Shown: piece by piece, positions 11,214-21,710 of the stretch | How the letters are laid out: every line of letters begins with the position of its first letter | How positions within the stretch are numbered: the first letter of the stretch is position 1 | Source of the DNA: Buxus sempervirens | Taxonomy: Eukaryota; Streptophyta; Magnoliopsida; Buxales; Buxaceae | NCBI GenBank assembly: GCA_947561395.2 | Contig: OX387195.1 | Location: forward strand, 25,435,126 to 25,499,125 | Direction: 5' to 3' | DNA: 64,000 nucleotides | Made by a program: the position numbers and the translations under genes | The notes under the pieces: generated by a model | Seen by the model: only the letters and a program-made list of their open reading frames with translations | Told to the model about the DNA's origin: nothing | Databases searched by the model: none

Positions 11214-11730
11214 CAACTTGGGTCTGTTAAAACGAAACCAAACCAACACAACCCAACATTGGTTCGGTTTTGGTTCCAAAAATGTAGAACCGAATTTGTT
11301 TAGTTCAATTTTGGGTTGAAAGCTCGGTTAAACCGAACCAAATATCCTAAACCTAAAACCGAACTGAACAGAAATATATAATAGATATAAGTTATATAAT
11401 AATATTTAACTTATTAAATGACATTAACTCATAAGTCTTTACTCTTTAGGTTTACTCTTATAGGTCTTTTAAGGGTTTCAAAGTTTCAACAAGACAGGTT
11501 TTATCATGTTTGACTGTGTGAATATTAGGTTTTACTATTAAAATACTTAATTTTAACAAATGACAAGTTTTACCATGTGAAATTAACCCAAACCGAACCG
11601 AATTTGCAATTGGTTTGTCTTGGTTGCGTTATATGCTTTCTGTATATGGTCAATTCGGTTTTCGATTTAGGAATTTCGGTTCCTACGGTCGGTTCTATTC
11701 AGGTTTGGGTTTATCATCAATAACCTCGGT
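11214..11730. mobile_element. Degenerate hAT-like fragment with AACCGAACC motifs
   Basis: The left end GGCTGCAACTTGGG resembles the TAGGGCTGCAACTCG end of the element at 53857-55204. Both are packed with AACCGAACC / GGTTCGGTT subterminal motifs. I found no matching right terminus or target duplication, so this copy is truncated or heavily mutated. Its limits are approximate. Confidence 0.5.
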
Positions 11731-11813
11731 TTGGTCTTTGGATGAAAGGGTGGTAAAAGTTATTTTCTTAAAACGGCCATGTGTTTGTCCATTTCACTAT
11801 GGTACCACGAGTG

Positions 11814-11881
11814 GCACTAGAGGAAACAGTATCATAAAACATGCATGTATACACATTTGCTGAATGCATTTCCTCTAGTGC
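11814..11881. repeat. Perfect 13-bp inverted repeat, 42-nt loop
   Basis: GCACTAGAGGAAA at 11814-11826 is the exact reverse complement of TTTCCTCTAGTGC at 11869-11881. The rest of 11731-12825 is the 5' flank of the HSP20-like gene and shows no other coding sequence. Confidence 0.7.
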
Positions 11882-12825
11882 TAGAACTGGTGGTTCAGAG
11901 GTTCTGTGATACCACTGACTGGGATAGAGTTTGGATGTGTGGGATCCCCTCCTAACATGGGCATCTATACATGCATTTCATGCTGATACCACTGAGTGGC
12001 TCGGTGTCACATTTTTTTTTTTTTTAGTAATGAAACGGTCTCACATTTGTTGGACCAGAAACATGAAGTCGCTCCATTTGATTTACCCTCATATTTAACG
12101 TTAAACATTTTATGGTTAGTGTTTTCTTTTTCTTTGTTTTAAATATGATGATGTGGGGCATTTAGAAAGGACTAACTTATCGGACGCTTCGAGTAACAGC
12201 AACTCACTACGTAAGCAGCAACCAATTGCAGTGAAACATAGCAGCATATTTCATCCGATAACACCGAACGGGTTCTCTTCCTATTTTTTCCTGCAACTCG
12301 GAGACGGGATGGGCTCAGAAGCAAAGAGACGAACATTTTATCTTCTTTACTGCTATTCAGCGTCACGCTATTCTTTACCTTCAGAAAATGGATCTTTAAA
12401 ATAGCTTTAATCTGTGATTTCAAGATCATATTACGTTTCTTTCTAGGCTTTCGCTTGGATTTTGTTGTGTTTGATACTGGAATTTGGCTTTATTTTCCTT
12501 TTGTAGCTTAGCATTTCTTCTTTTTGCAAGTGTTCTGTTCTGGGGAAATTTCGTCTATTTCGCTTGGGATTTCTCCTCAAAGTCGGCCTCGATTGGTTTT
12601 ACAAGTTTAAGATTCAGTTCCTGTGAAGATTTTTGGCAAAACCGAAGTGATTAGCGAAAGATCTTCTTCTCCATTATTCTATAACGATCCGGTCGTTTTC
12701 GAGCAACAGTTCGGTTCGGCTTAGTAACCTTAGTCGAATCAGAATTTCTTGGTAATTTCCGGCATATTTGATTTTGGATTCTTCCTGCTCTTGGCGTCTA
12801 TAATCCATCAAATAGCTTAAAAACC

Positions 12826-13374
12826 ATGAAGGTCCATCCCGCACCGAAGAGAAGGAACATCACCTTTCCATACGACATCAATTCGAACATGTCTGAAGCT
12901 ATCAGTCTCATGGGTAGTGAAAAGAAGCTCCGCAGACTCCCTCACTCATTCAACAAGGTCTTGGAGCTTCCCTTCCGATCAGACGCTGATGTATCGATTG
13001 AGGAGCACTCGAACTGCCTCCGATTCGTCGCCACTACCGATGATGTGAGCAATGATCTTAGGGCTCACACGGTTGAGATCCATCCTGGAGTCACCAAGAC
13101 TGTGATCAGAGGGAGTACTGTTCTTGAGTTGCCGTTGGCCGAGCTCGAGCCCGAGCCCGAGCTAGAGCTCGATCGATGGAGATTTAGGCTGCCACAATCA
13201 GCCAGGCCAGAGCTTGCCAGTGTTCTTTTTGTTGATGGGAAACTTGTCGTGACGGTACCTACGGCCGTGATCTCTGACAACCCCGGAAGTGGAAATCGCG
13301 AAGATGAAGAAGTTCGGGGAGAAGGGAATGATGATCTCAGGGGCGACGTGAGTCGTCTTGTTACTGTACAGTAA
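12826..13374 (+). CDS. HSP20-like (alpha-crystallin-type) protein
   Basis: Single-exon ORF of 182 aa starting MKVHPAPKRRNITF. Residues about 45-145 have the beta-strand pattern of an alpha-crystallin/HSP20-like fold (VLELPFRSDADVSIEEHS, then RFRLPQSARPELASVLFVDG and KLVVTVP). An acidic Glu-Pro-Glu-Leu stretch is inserted near residue 105, and the tail is acidic (EDEEVRGEGNDD). It lacks the C-terminal IXI motif region of classical heat-shock sHSPs. It resembles the plant group annotated HSP20-like chaperones superfamily rather than cytosolic class I/II proteins. A chaperone role is inferred from the fold only. The start is the first in-frame ATG and is preceded by AAACC. The GC-rich coding segment contrasts with its AT-rich flanks. 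Confidence 0.78.
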   Translation: MKVHPAPKRRNITFPYDINSNMSEAISLMGSEKKLRRLPHSFNKVLELPFRSDADVSIEEHSNCLRFVATTDDVSNDLRAHTVEIHPGVTKTVIRGSTVLELPLAELEPEPELELDRWRFRLPQSARPELASVLFVDGKLVVTVPTAVISDNPGSGNREDEEVRGEGNDDLRGDVSRLVTVQ

Positions 13375-15550
13375 TGTCTCTTCTCAGTCCTGTAGCTTCA
13401 AGCAGTTTGTGGAAGTCTGTTTCATCTTCTTGCTTGTTGAGCTAATAAGAACTTCTCTTTGGTTAAATGCAGCGGTATTTGCTAGCTGTTTAAATTTTGT
13501 GTGCTTGGTTTTTGATTGATGAACTTCTGGGGTACTTTTGCATTAGCTGCTTTGGGGAGTAGATGATTTTCAAGCTAGAGCTCCATTAGATATAGACTGT
13601 AGAGAGGTGGGATGGAAGAGATTTTTAACATTTAAGGTGTTTGGAGTGTCTGTATCTGTAGTTTGGTTGGGGGGTTTGGGTTGATGAGATAGTGAGACCA
13701 AACCTGCCTCCAAGTTTTGTTTGAAATCCTTGCTTGGTGATTCTTTGGTTGGTATAATTTGCAAGCCATTCCTCTTTAAGTATGTGGTGGTATACTGCTT
13801 GAGTTTGCAGTTTTCTACTGTTAGGAAAAGCCCCTGATCATATGAGAATTTATTTGAAAATCCAAGGGATAGTGAGATTGTTTCTTCTTGGTTTAGATTT
13901 TTGTCAATTCAACATTCTTATTCTTGTTTTAGTTAATTCAGAAATGCCATATCCTCTCCTCTCTTGTATTCTTTGTTTGAAGTGAATAGTATTATCTAAG
14001 TGGGGTCACTTTGTCTGTCTATTCCAGTGTGATGGTTGTCATCCTTTAACATATAGGGCAACCATTTTTGGTTGGACTGTTATTTTATTTCTTCTCATTC
14101 TTCCCTGTAAATCTATTCGATAAACATTTGTTACCTCATATGCTCTGTTGAGTCTTTTCCATAAGTGGCAATCCTAAGCTCTGTGTTTCAGCATAAACTT
14201 CTACTACATACAACTTGGTTTATGCGTTGTTGGTTTTAATATGAAGTGGGCTGGGTTATTTCTACGGGTTCCTCCAGCTTTGCTTCATGGTTAGTTGAGA
14301 TTCTATGGGCTGGGTTATTTCTACAGCTATCGTACTTTTTTTCTTGAAGCTGTTGGAATTTAATGGGGAAGAAACAAACGCATATTTGATGAGATCAGAG
14401 CTTCTGTCAGTACGCGATTTGTTTGCAGTAGTACTAAAAGGGCCTTCCCAAATAGTCATCCCTTAGTCCAAAGACTCTATATATGATTAGGAATTGTGAT
14501 TAACTCTTGCTTAAGCCAATTTGCAGGTGGGCCTCTTGGGACTAGTTTCCTAAAGACCTTGCTCTTCTCTTAGGACCACAATGAAGATTCACTTTACAAA
14601 CAAGAGCTGGAATGGTAATATCACCACATGCTTCCCTTGATCGACTGGGAATTTGGAATCTATAAAGCAACAATAATTGAGCCCCAGATGAACGACTTGC
14701 CTACTTTTAACATTATACCTTTTTTCAATGATTGGCTGCGATGAGAAGAATAACTCTATTTTGGGTAGTAGTTTTTTTCTTTTATTGGATAAAGGAAATT
14801 TTTTTTAAGATTTTCAAAGGTTTTTTTTGTGACCAACAAAAGAGGCCAGTCAGAATTCTGATAGATGAGGGACTCTGTAGCTTCTATCTACAATGTTGTT
14901 TGCAACATTAGTAGGATGCTGTTCACTTATTGTTCATCCATGTTTTTAGTTTTTATTTTTTTTTTGTAGGACGCACATTGAACGGCACTCCTTCAATGTT
15001 GAAAATAAAGTATAAATAGAGACTGTACAATCCACATTCCGGAATTCTGATAGATTAATATTCATTAAAACAAAAAAACTCTTTTTCTTTTTTTTTTTTT
15101 TGAACAAAGGGAACCCACGCATAGCAAAAGAATTTGGAAAAAAATACTTTTTAGAAATAAAATGTTATGTATGCAATTAATTATGATACTACGTGTCAGT
15201 GCAAACCATTTTTTTTTTGGTAATGAATGTCAGTCGGTGCAAACCTTGGTATTGGAATAAATTAGAATCCCTTTAACTCCATCACTTACCCAGACACCAT
15301 CTCTTATAATGGTATTTACCACCTTCATATCAATATCACCGCCAACATCGTGCATGACATGATCATCACAATTAACCTCAAAACTGTCACACCGACCACA
15401 TTAATCACTTCGCCACAGAATATTAAACCATGGCCGTTATCACCAAAGACTACATCAGTATCACCGCCATCGCTAAATTACTTAAATTGTCACCATCATC
15501 TCCGACGGCAATAGACGCATCAGTACGACAACAAGACTGATTCTGAAAAA
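13375..15550. other. Intergenic, 3' flank of the HSP20-like gene; no gene seen
   Basis: The first 400-500 bases are T-rich and likely include the HSP20-like 3' UTR. The rest has poly-T runs (about 14790-15110) and a degenerate ATCACC/CCGCCA trinucleotide patch at about 15290-15530. No frame with recognisable protein similarity was found. Confidence 0.5.
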
Positions 15551-15856
15551 TCAAGTGTCAATTACATCTTGATAGGTTCTAATGAAAGGCATATTGACAA
15601 CAACCCATAAAATATTTAGCAGTGAAAAAACCCTAAAGATCGCCACCATCATTTTCAAATCATTTTTGGTCTTTGCCACAGAATAATTGCTCACTGCATC
15701 ATCCTGGATGAAGCTAGGGTGTGCGACTACAAAGCCTTCAAGGGAAAACAGACCATACAGAATATGATGTAATGGGGGCTCTGCAAAACTAAACGCCAAA
15801 ATGAAAGCAAATATTGTACTGGCCATGCCAACAGCTGAAAGCATCAATGACATCAA
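15551..15856 (-). CDS. Unrecognised 101-aa hydrophobic ORF (doubtful)
   Basis: A 101-aa frame begins MMSLMLSAVGMASTIFAFIL, with one strong hydrophobic segment at residues 3-25 and a second near 75-92 (FRVFSLLNILWVVVNMPF). It lies 166 bp past the stop of the OBERON-like gene on the same strand. It may be that gene's 3' UTR, a relic of another gene, or chance. I do not recognise the family and assign no function. Confidence 0.25.
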   Translation of the reverse strand: MMSLMLSAVGMASTIFAFILAFSFAEPPLHHILYGLFSLEGFVVAHPSFIQDDAVSNYSVAKTKNDLKMMVAIFRVFSLLNILWVVVNMPFIRTYQDVIDT

Positions 15857-16021
15857 TCCATTAACCGAAAACTTGCATCAATCAGGGAAAAATTAACCCT
15901 AATTTTTTCATCCCCATACAAACCAAATCGAGAATCAAAGTTCTGCAGCCTAGTAATATGTGCTGCGCTTGAATGGTTACAATCAGAACATGACTCATAA
16001 CAGTTGCTTGAAATTTGGATT

Positions 16022-19000
16022 TCAATCTCCAATATCAAAACCAAAGTGTTCTTTTAGTACACCCTTAGCAGCCTTTCCAAAACCTTTGGCCACTTCCTTC
16101 ATATCCCTGAGTTTTACAACCTCCGACTTTATCTGATTTACCCTGATCAAGACATTGTTAAGTTGCTCATCAAAGTTGCGTCCACCAGTTGACGAGGTGC
16201 GCCTTGCCAGTTCAGACCTCTCGACATCAAGTTGCTGATACAAACTAAGGATGACATTCTTTTGGGAATATAGCCTTTCCTCTGCAGTTCTATATTCAGC
16301 CTCCTGTGACTTTTTCAAGTCTTTAAGTACCTGATCAATCTCATCCTCAAGTTTTACAGATTCAATGCGATGGTCTGAAGTTATATATACAGGTTGCTGA
16401 GACCTTGGTACATTATCAAGTTGAAGAGAAAATTCCGAGCCTATTGTGAAATCAAAGGAGTCTTGATAATTTGTACCTTCCAGTGTCCCCAACATGTTTT
16501 CATTGGTTCCCACATGAGGCATTTCTCCTGGTTTAGAAAGTACAATGGATTATTTGAACGGATGATTTGCAGATTATACTTTTATACAAAAGATACATCA
16601 ATATTCGATGTGTGTAAAAAAGTTAAGGGTTTGGTTAATATCCATATGCACAGAGCATGTTTTAGGCATATCATTGGATTGGTGGTATGTACTCTATAGC
16701 TGTTTGAACGTAAAGGTGGTTTATCTTATCTCTTTGTTTTCCACCGTCATATTTACTTTTTTTCTCTCTCCTTCATCTCTAAAATGGAATACAGTTAATA
16801 CCTAATGGATATTATTATACTTAAATTCCTAATAATGGGAAGAAAGGCAAATTACCTGTAGTAACAGCTGAGATGTTTTCTTCCACTTTCCAAATATCTC
16901 CAAGATGCATCCCGCTTTTAAGCTGATGTAAATATCAGATGGTCATGCCGCTGGTTGAGAAACCCTAAAAATGAGACAAGATGTCTTTGAACAAGTATAG
17001 CTATTACGACAAAGCTATACCTATGATGGATCATTTTTACCTTTGTCATGGCTAATTTGATGCGATGCAGCAATTTCTTTGCACTTGTTTGTTGCGAACC
17101 ATGTAAAATGCACACACACACGTTTAAAGTCTTTTCCACGTCTTCCCGAGAGTCTAGAGTTTCACAGGTCCGTAGAAGCCCTGAAACATGTGAAATGAGG
17201 TCCATCCTGCTATCACAACGTCTACAGTAATACTCAACGTCTAACCCAATGCTTCCTCCTACAGTCCCAGCCAGATAAGAACGGAGTGCACAGTCAATGT
17301 GTGCAGCATGCCCACAAATATAATTTCCACTCACCCTTGCTTCACATCTAATGAAACTATAACCTCCATGGGTCCAATCAATGGTCTTGCAACAAAGAAT
17401 ACAACAACAATTACGACAGAAGCCATGTTCTGCACAGCAGATGTCACAATCCATGAATTCTAGAGGATAGCTCCTTGCTTGTATCTGGAGACTGCACGTT
17501 TTATTTCTAGCCTTACAATACATCGTCCCACAATTAGACTCAGACCCAGAGTGCTCAGTCGTCTCTTCTTCAGTCTGTACACAAGAGACTGACCCATCTA
17601 CATAATTCACAATAACATATTTATTAGGTAAGGGTAAAAAAATCAAAGTGCAAAGAAGATATTACAAACAGCTTTCAAAATTATCATGTATGTAATAACA
17701 AAGAAGAGAGATTTAGAAGTGCAGTAAAATGAGTGATTTAGATGTGTGCGTAAATTGAGGGCAAAAGAACTAGTATTGACAAGCAAATACAATATCTTCA
17801 ATGATTTGTGAGGGACGGGTACACTTAATCACTCAAAGATCGGGTTCAGAGTATTGAAGAAACCACCAAAATGTAGTAGTCCAAACAAAATATCCAAGTG
17901 ATATAAATAAAACTCACTGTACCAGAAAAAAATTTACTCAATCGCCACGTGGCAATAAAATAAGCCATGAACCACTCATTAGGCATGTATTTATCACTAG
18001 GTCCTCAAACAATAAGGAGAACATGAATAAGTTGAGAGGAAGCAAGATGCTTCAAGAAAATCAGAATTTTTCCTAATAGAAATCCACCACAAAGGATGAG
18101 CTTGAGTTCTCTCACATTTGCTAAAAGGCTTTTGTGTAAGATTGATAACTGAACACTCTCGGTCTGAGTCTAGTTGTGGACTGTGTATTGTAAAGCTAGA
18201 CATGGAAATCTCACCACATTCTTGATATAGGACCTCCTTTTAGCCAAGATCCAAGACCAGCAGACAATGTTGAGTCAGTGTGTCTCGTCGCGCTCCTTAA
18301 AAATTTTTATATTACTTCCAGCAATCCAAATACTAGCAAAATGCAATTAGATTCCAGACCCTTCTGGGTTCCTTTTTTTCTTTTCACCCTATCTTTCTTT
18401 CTTTCACAATCCATTTTGATCCATCCACTCCATGCCGATCTCAGCTTCTTCGGAGATCCAAGGTCTCCCACAAGGATTAAAGCCTCTTTGCACTGCACTT
18501 TTGTATAGGATTAAATACTGTTATCCTCCAGAAGAGAAGAAAATTCCTGTTACTATCTCCTTAAGTACGACTTATGTCCCTGACTCAGGGGAGTCAGTTG
18601 ATGCTCTACTTCTTCACTACATGATCACTGTAGCATGGTTTTTCCCAACTTTTAAAGGGATCAAGGGGGAATTACCAACAGGTATTCAAGATCTACTGGA
18701 TTAGTGGAGATTCCCTTGTCTGGGGGTGAGGAAAAAATGGTGTACTTTCAAGTCTTTGTCAGAGGAAAATCATGGAATGAATATTTCACTTACAAGAAGC
18801 AAAAGCAGATCCCTAGTTGCTCGATTAACAAATTTCATTGTGTTTTATAATACTCCATAGGTCAAAGGATCTTGTGTCTGAAGACATTGGAGACTAATGA
18901 AATGCATAGATCATTAATAGAACATGCTTTCAAAGGACCAGTAGTGACAGAAGTGCAATCAAGAATTGAGATTTGTAGTGAATTCATTTGTTGCTGCATC

Positions 19001-21710
19001 GTAGTTCATGATTTCATTAGGATAGCTCAGTCTTAATGGATTAACTACCTTACTCTCCCACGATCCTAGGTCAAGCAATGAGTTTTGTTCTCATGCTGCT
19101 AACATTAAAGATGCCAAGTGATGACCCAGAGTGAGATGAAGATATCTCAGCTACGTATTTCCTCTTTGTTCCTTGTTTATAATTGCTACCTTATAGATTT
19201 TATTTGGATAGCTCTATTTGTTTGAGCATTTTAGGACTGGAAAATGCCGATTGCTTGAACGAAAAGCATGATAAAACCTATAGATAAAAAATAATTAGAA
19301 GTTTAGAATTATATCAATTAATGTGAAATTAAGCTTATGAGAGATGTCATTAAATTGTAGGTGGTTTTTTTTATATATCCTAAATCTGGGCAGCTAACCT
19401 ATTTGGTATCATCAAATTCCAGCTTGAAATTCTCTATGTTGTATAGATAATGCTAATTCCGCATAGACTCTCTTCAAATTTTTGTGGTGTCTCAGGTGGT
19501 CCATGAAAATGATGATAGCAGCTCAGAGGAGGATGAGCCGTCAGATATGACGATGGAAAATGGTCGATCAGAAGTCCGAAGAAAGGAGATAAGCGGAAGA
19601 TGGATAGTCTTTGCTTCTTTTCCAAGACATAGCACCTCCTGCAAAATTAAAGATTGGAATAATAAAACAAAAACAATCTAGACCATGTAATCACTTCTCC
19701 AATTTGAGAGCCTCTAACATTTCATAGAACTCCTTAAATTCAGAGAAGGGTTCACAGATCCAGTTATGCAGGCACTAGGACTAGGTATAACTGGAATTGA
19801 ATCATGGGGAAAAGTTTATGGTGAGAACAGTTTGCTCCTATATGCAGCATGCCCGTTTAGAACTTTCCAGGTGGCTGGAAATGTATGGCACCATATAAGG
19901 GCACCCTAATGTGCAGACTACTACAACTCCAATGGCACATATTCAACAGTAGTCCTTGTTTTGGGGTCTGTTCAAACTTCGAGCACAGCTTAGAAGCCCA
20001 ACTAACTTGCTTTAAATTACCTAAAGTTTAAAGTAAACGACATAACAAACAAAACATGGAATTTGCAAGACCACCGTACAACATATTTGGGAATTTTACA
20101 ATTTACACTATCAGCAATCTTCAATCCTATTCAAGTTCACCATAAAACATATATGGGAACAATTTATACTCTCAAAAAAACTTCAATTCTCAGTACATTT
20201 CTCAATCCTTCTACCGCATAACAGATCCAGGAATTTTACAGTTTACACTGTCGAAAATCTTCACTTCCAAATTCCAAGCAAGATCGCCATAAAAAAGAAA
20301 CCAGAGTTTTACAATTTACACTAACAACTTCAATTCTATTTCTGAGGATATCCAAGATTCTACTTAAATTTCTCAATCCTTCCACCACTATTCCATCTAT
20401 CAAAGCCAAAATTTTGGGTTTCACTATGTATAAAGCTAAAAATTCAAGCCATAATAAACCATCTTGCTCAATGAATTTAAAAACGACAGTACAAAGAAAG
20501 TAAGGATATCTTCTTGCTTCCAACCCATTGATTTCATACACCAAATTAGAGTCGCAAACTCATAAACCAAATTACTTGTTAATTGTGGTTGAGTTTCCCG
20601 AAACCTACATCAATAAATAAAATTGAGACATAAACATCGCAATAGGATATAAAAGAACGAGCAATGTGTGTCATCCCAAGTTCAAGGAGATAAAATCAGT
20701 AACACGTCCAAGCAACAGGGAAACTTTCGTCCAGATTCAGCAGGTTTAATTTGTGTTGCGACATATGGCCTTCAGCCAGATGGAGGTAATATGGACCATC
20801 CATCTGATAGGTTAGATGGCAAAATTCTTCATCTATTATTCGAGGTATTAAGCAAGAAAAACATGACAAAAAGGCTGGTCAATTCCATATAAGGGTTCTA
20901 AACATGAAATTTGGTTACAATAACGTGGCCGTATGTGCCAACTAAATGGGCTATTGTTGTCAAAAACGTCCAACCAAAGAATCCAAAATAATACGTCTCC
21001 ACAAGCTAACTTGCTACTAAACAAAAGATAAATAAGGCCTGAAAAAAACGAGCCACAACTTTGTCATTATATTGCCACTACTACTGCAAATGATGATTAT
21101 GATGATGATAATGATTATAACAATAATAATAATAATAATAAAGTTAATACATTGCCATTAATATGAATAACAACAACAAAAATAGTTATAATAACAGCAG
21201 CAATAGTAACAATTCTTGTCCTAGTAGTTGGTATTTGGCAGAACAAATTACCTAAACATTTGAAGAGGGAAAAACAGTGATGATAAATAACCATCAAAAG
21301 AAGAGAAAAAAAAAATCCAGTGATGCTAAACCACACCAACCTGTTGCCCAAGCATGAGAATGGGCAGGGATCTTCCAACTGAAAGAACCAAAGAAGGCAT
21401 CCAAATCTGCATTAGGGAATTCCTTTTTGATATATTGTTCAAGAGAATGTTTGCTAGCAAAACTGTGTCTTCCACGTACTGTCTTCTGAAGATGATCAGG
21501 AGGATACAGATACCTATCAGCATAGAATCCAGAACTGGTGGTTCTCCTTCCTACCTTCCAACTCCAGGTATCACCAGGGTTAGGCCAATTTACAGGAGCA
21601 TATGGTAAACCTTCACCTGATTCCCCAGCTGAAACTGGCCTGAGAAGTAAACGATTTTCCTTTATCCCAGCCATGCTAAAATTACTTTCACCATTTATAT
21701 CAATCTCCAT
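16022..21710 (-). CDS. OBERON-like PHD-finger protein, four coding exons, 499 aa
   Basis: Coding exons on the minus strand: 21710-21341, 17597-17041, 16922-16856 and 16527-16022. All introns are GT-AG and phases join exactly (exon 1 ends ACA G and exon 2 starts AT GGG). They total 1500 nt including TGA. The N-terminus (GEGLPYAPVNWPNPGDTWSW, then FYADRYLYPP and SFSWKIP) matches the conserved N-terminal domain of this plant family. Exon 2 has the Cys/His-rich OBERON-type PHD finger (MDCDICCAEHGFCRNCCC, then YICGHAAHIDCALRSYLAGT and YYCRRCDSRMDLISHV). Exon 4 encodes a coiled coil (DEIDQVLKDLKKSQEAEYR) and ends KEHFGFDIGD. OBERON-type PHD proteins act in nuclear chromatin regulation during meristem and embryo development; a nuclear role here is inferred from the family. 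Intron 1 is 3.7 kb. Confidence 0.88.
19225..19345 (+). repeat. Repeat copy, inverted relative to 24335-24430
   Basis: This stretch of about 100 bp (TGAGCATT through GACTGGAAAATGCC, GCTTGAACGAAAAGCA, AAACCTATAGA to AAGCTTATGAG) is the reverse complement of 24335-24445 with scattered mismatches. It is a dispersed noncoding repeat with one copy on each side of the OBERON-like 5' end. It lies immediately left of the TSR2-derived fragment. Confidence 0.65.
19362..19606 (+). pseudogene. TSR2 intron 3 end plus exon 4 fragment (duplicated, broken)
   Basis: This + strand segment matches the minus-strand region of about 27250-26965: the end of TSR2 intron 3, the acceptor (TCTCAG) and exon 4. It still reads [20 protein letters not shown] deletion of about 40 bp after the Met-Glu codons removes the middle of the exon and shifts frame, joining directly to the sequence for the DQKSEERRE region. 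Similarity ends near 19606. Intron sequence is included, so this is a DNA-level duplication and not a processed copy. It lies antisense within intron 1 of the OBERON-like gene. Confidence 0.85.
20091..20345. repeat. Imperfect tandem repeat, period about 70 bp
   Basis: The phrase GAATTTTACAATTTACACT recurs in altered form near 20091, 20158, 20231 and 20305. Each copy is followed by a CTTCAATTCT-like segment and some by TTTCTCAATCCTTCTACC. It lies in intron 1 of the OBERON-like gene. Confidence 0.55.

Noticed and set aside
17997-18203. Minus-strand frame MSSFTIHSPQL with SIRKNSDFLEAS, considered as a 5' exon of the OBERON-like gene
   Set aside because: Exon 1 at 21710-21341 joins directly to 17597 in perfect phase and gives the expected domain order. 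This frame has only a weak possible donor.
18278-18704. Plus-strand frames of 76 and 90 aa in OBERON-like intron 1
   Set aside because: No recognisable domain, no splice context and located within an intron on the opposite strand.
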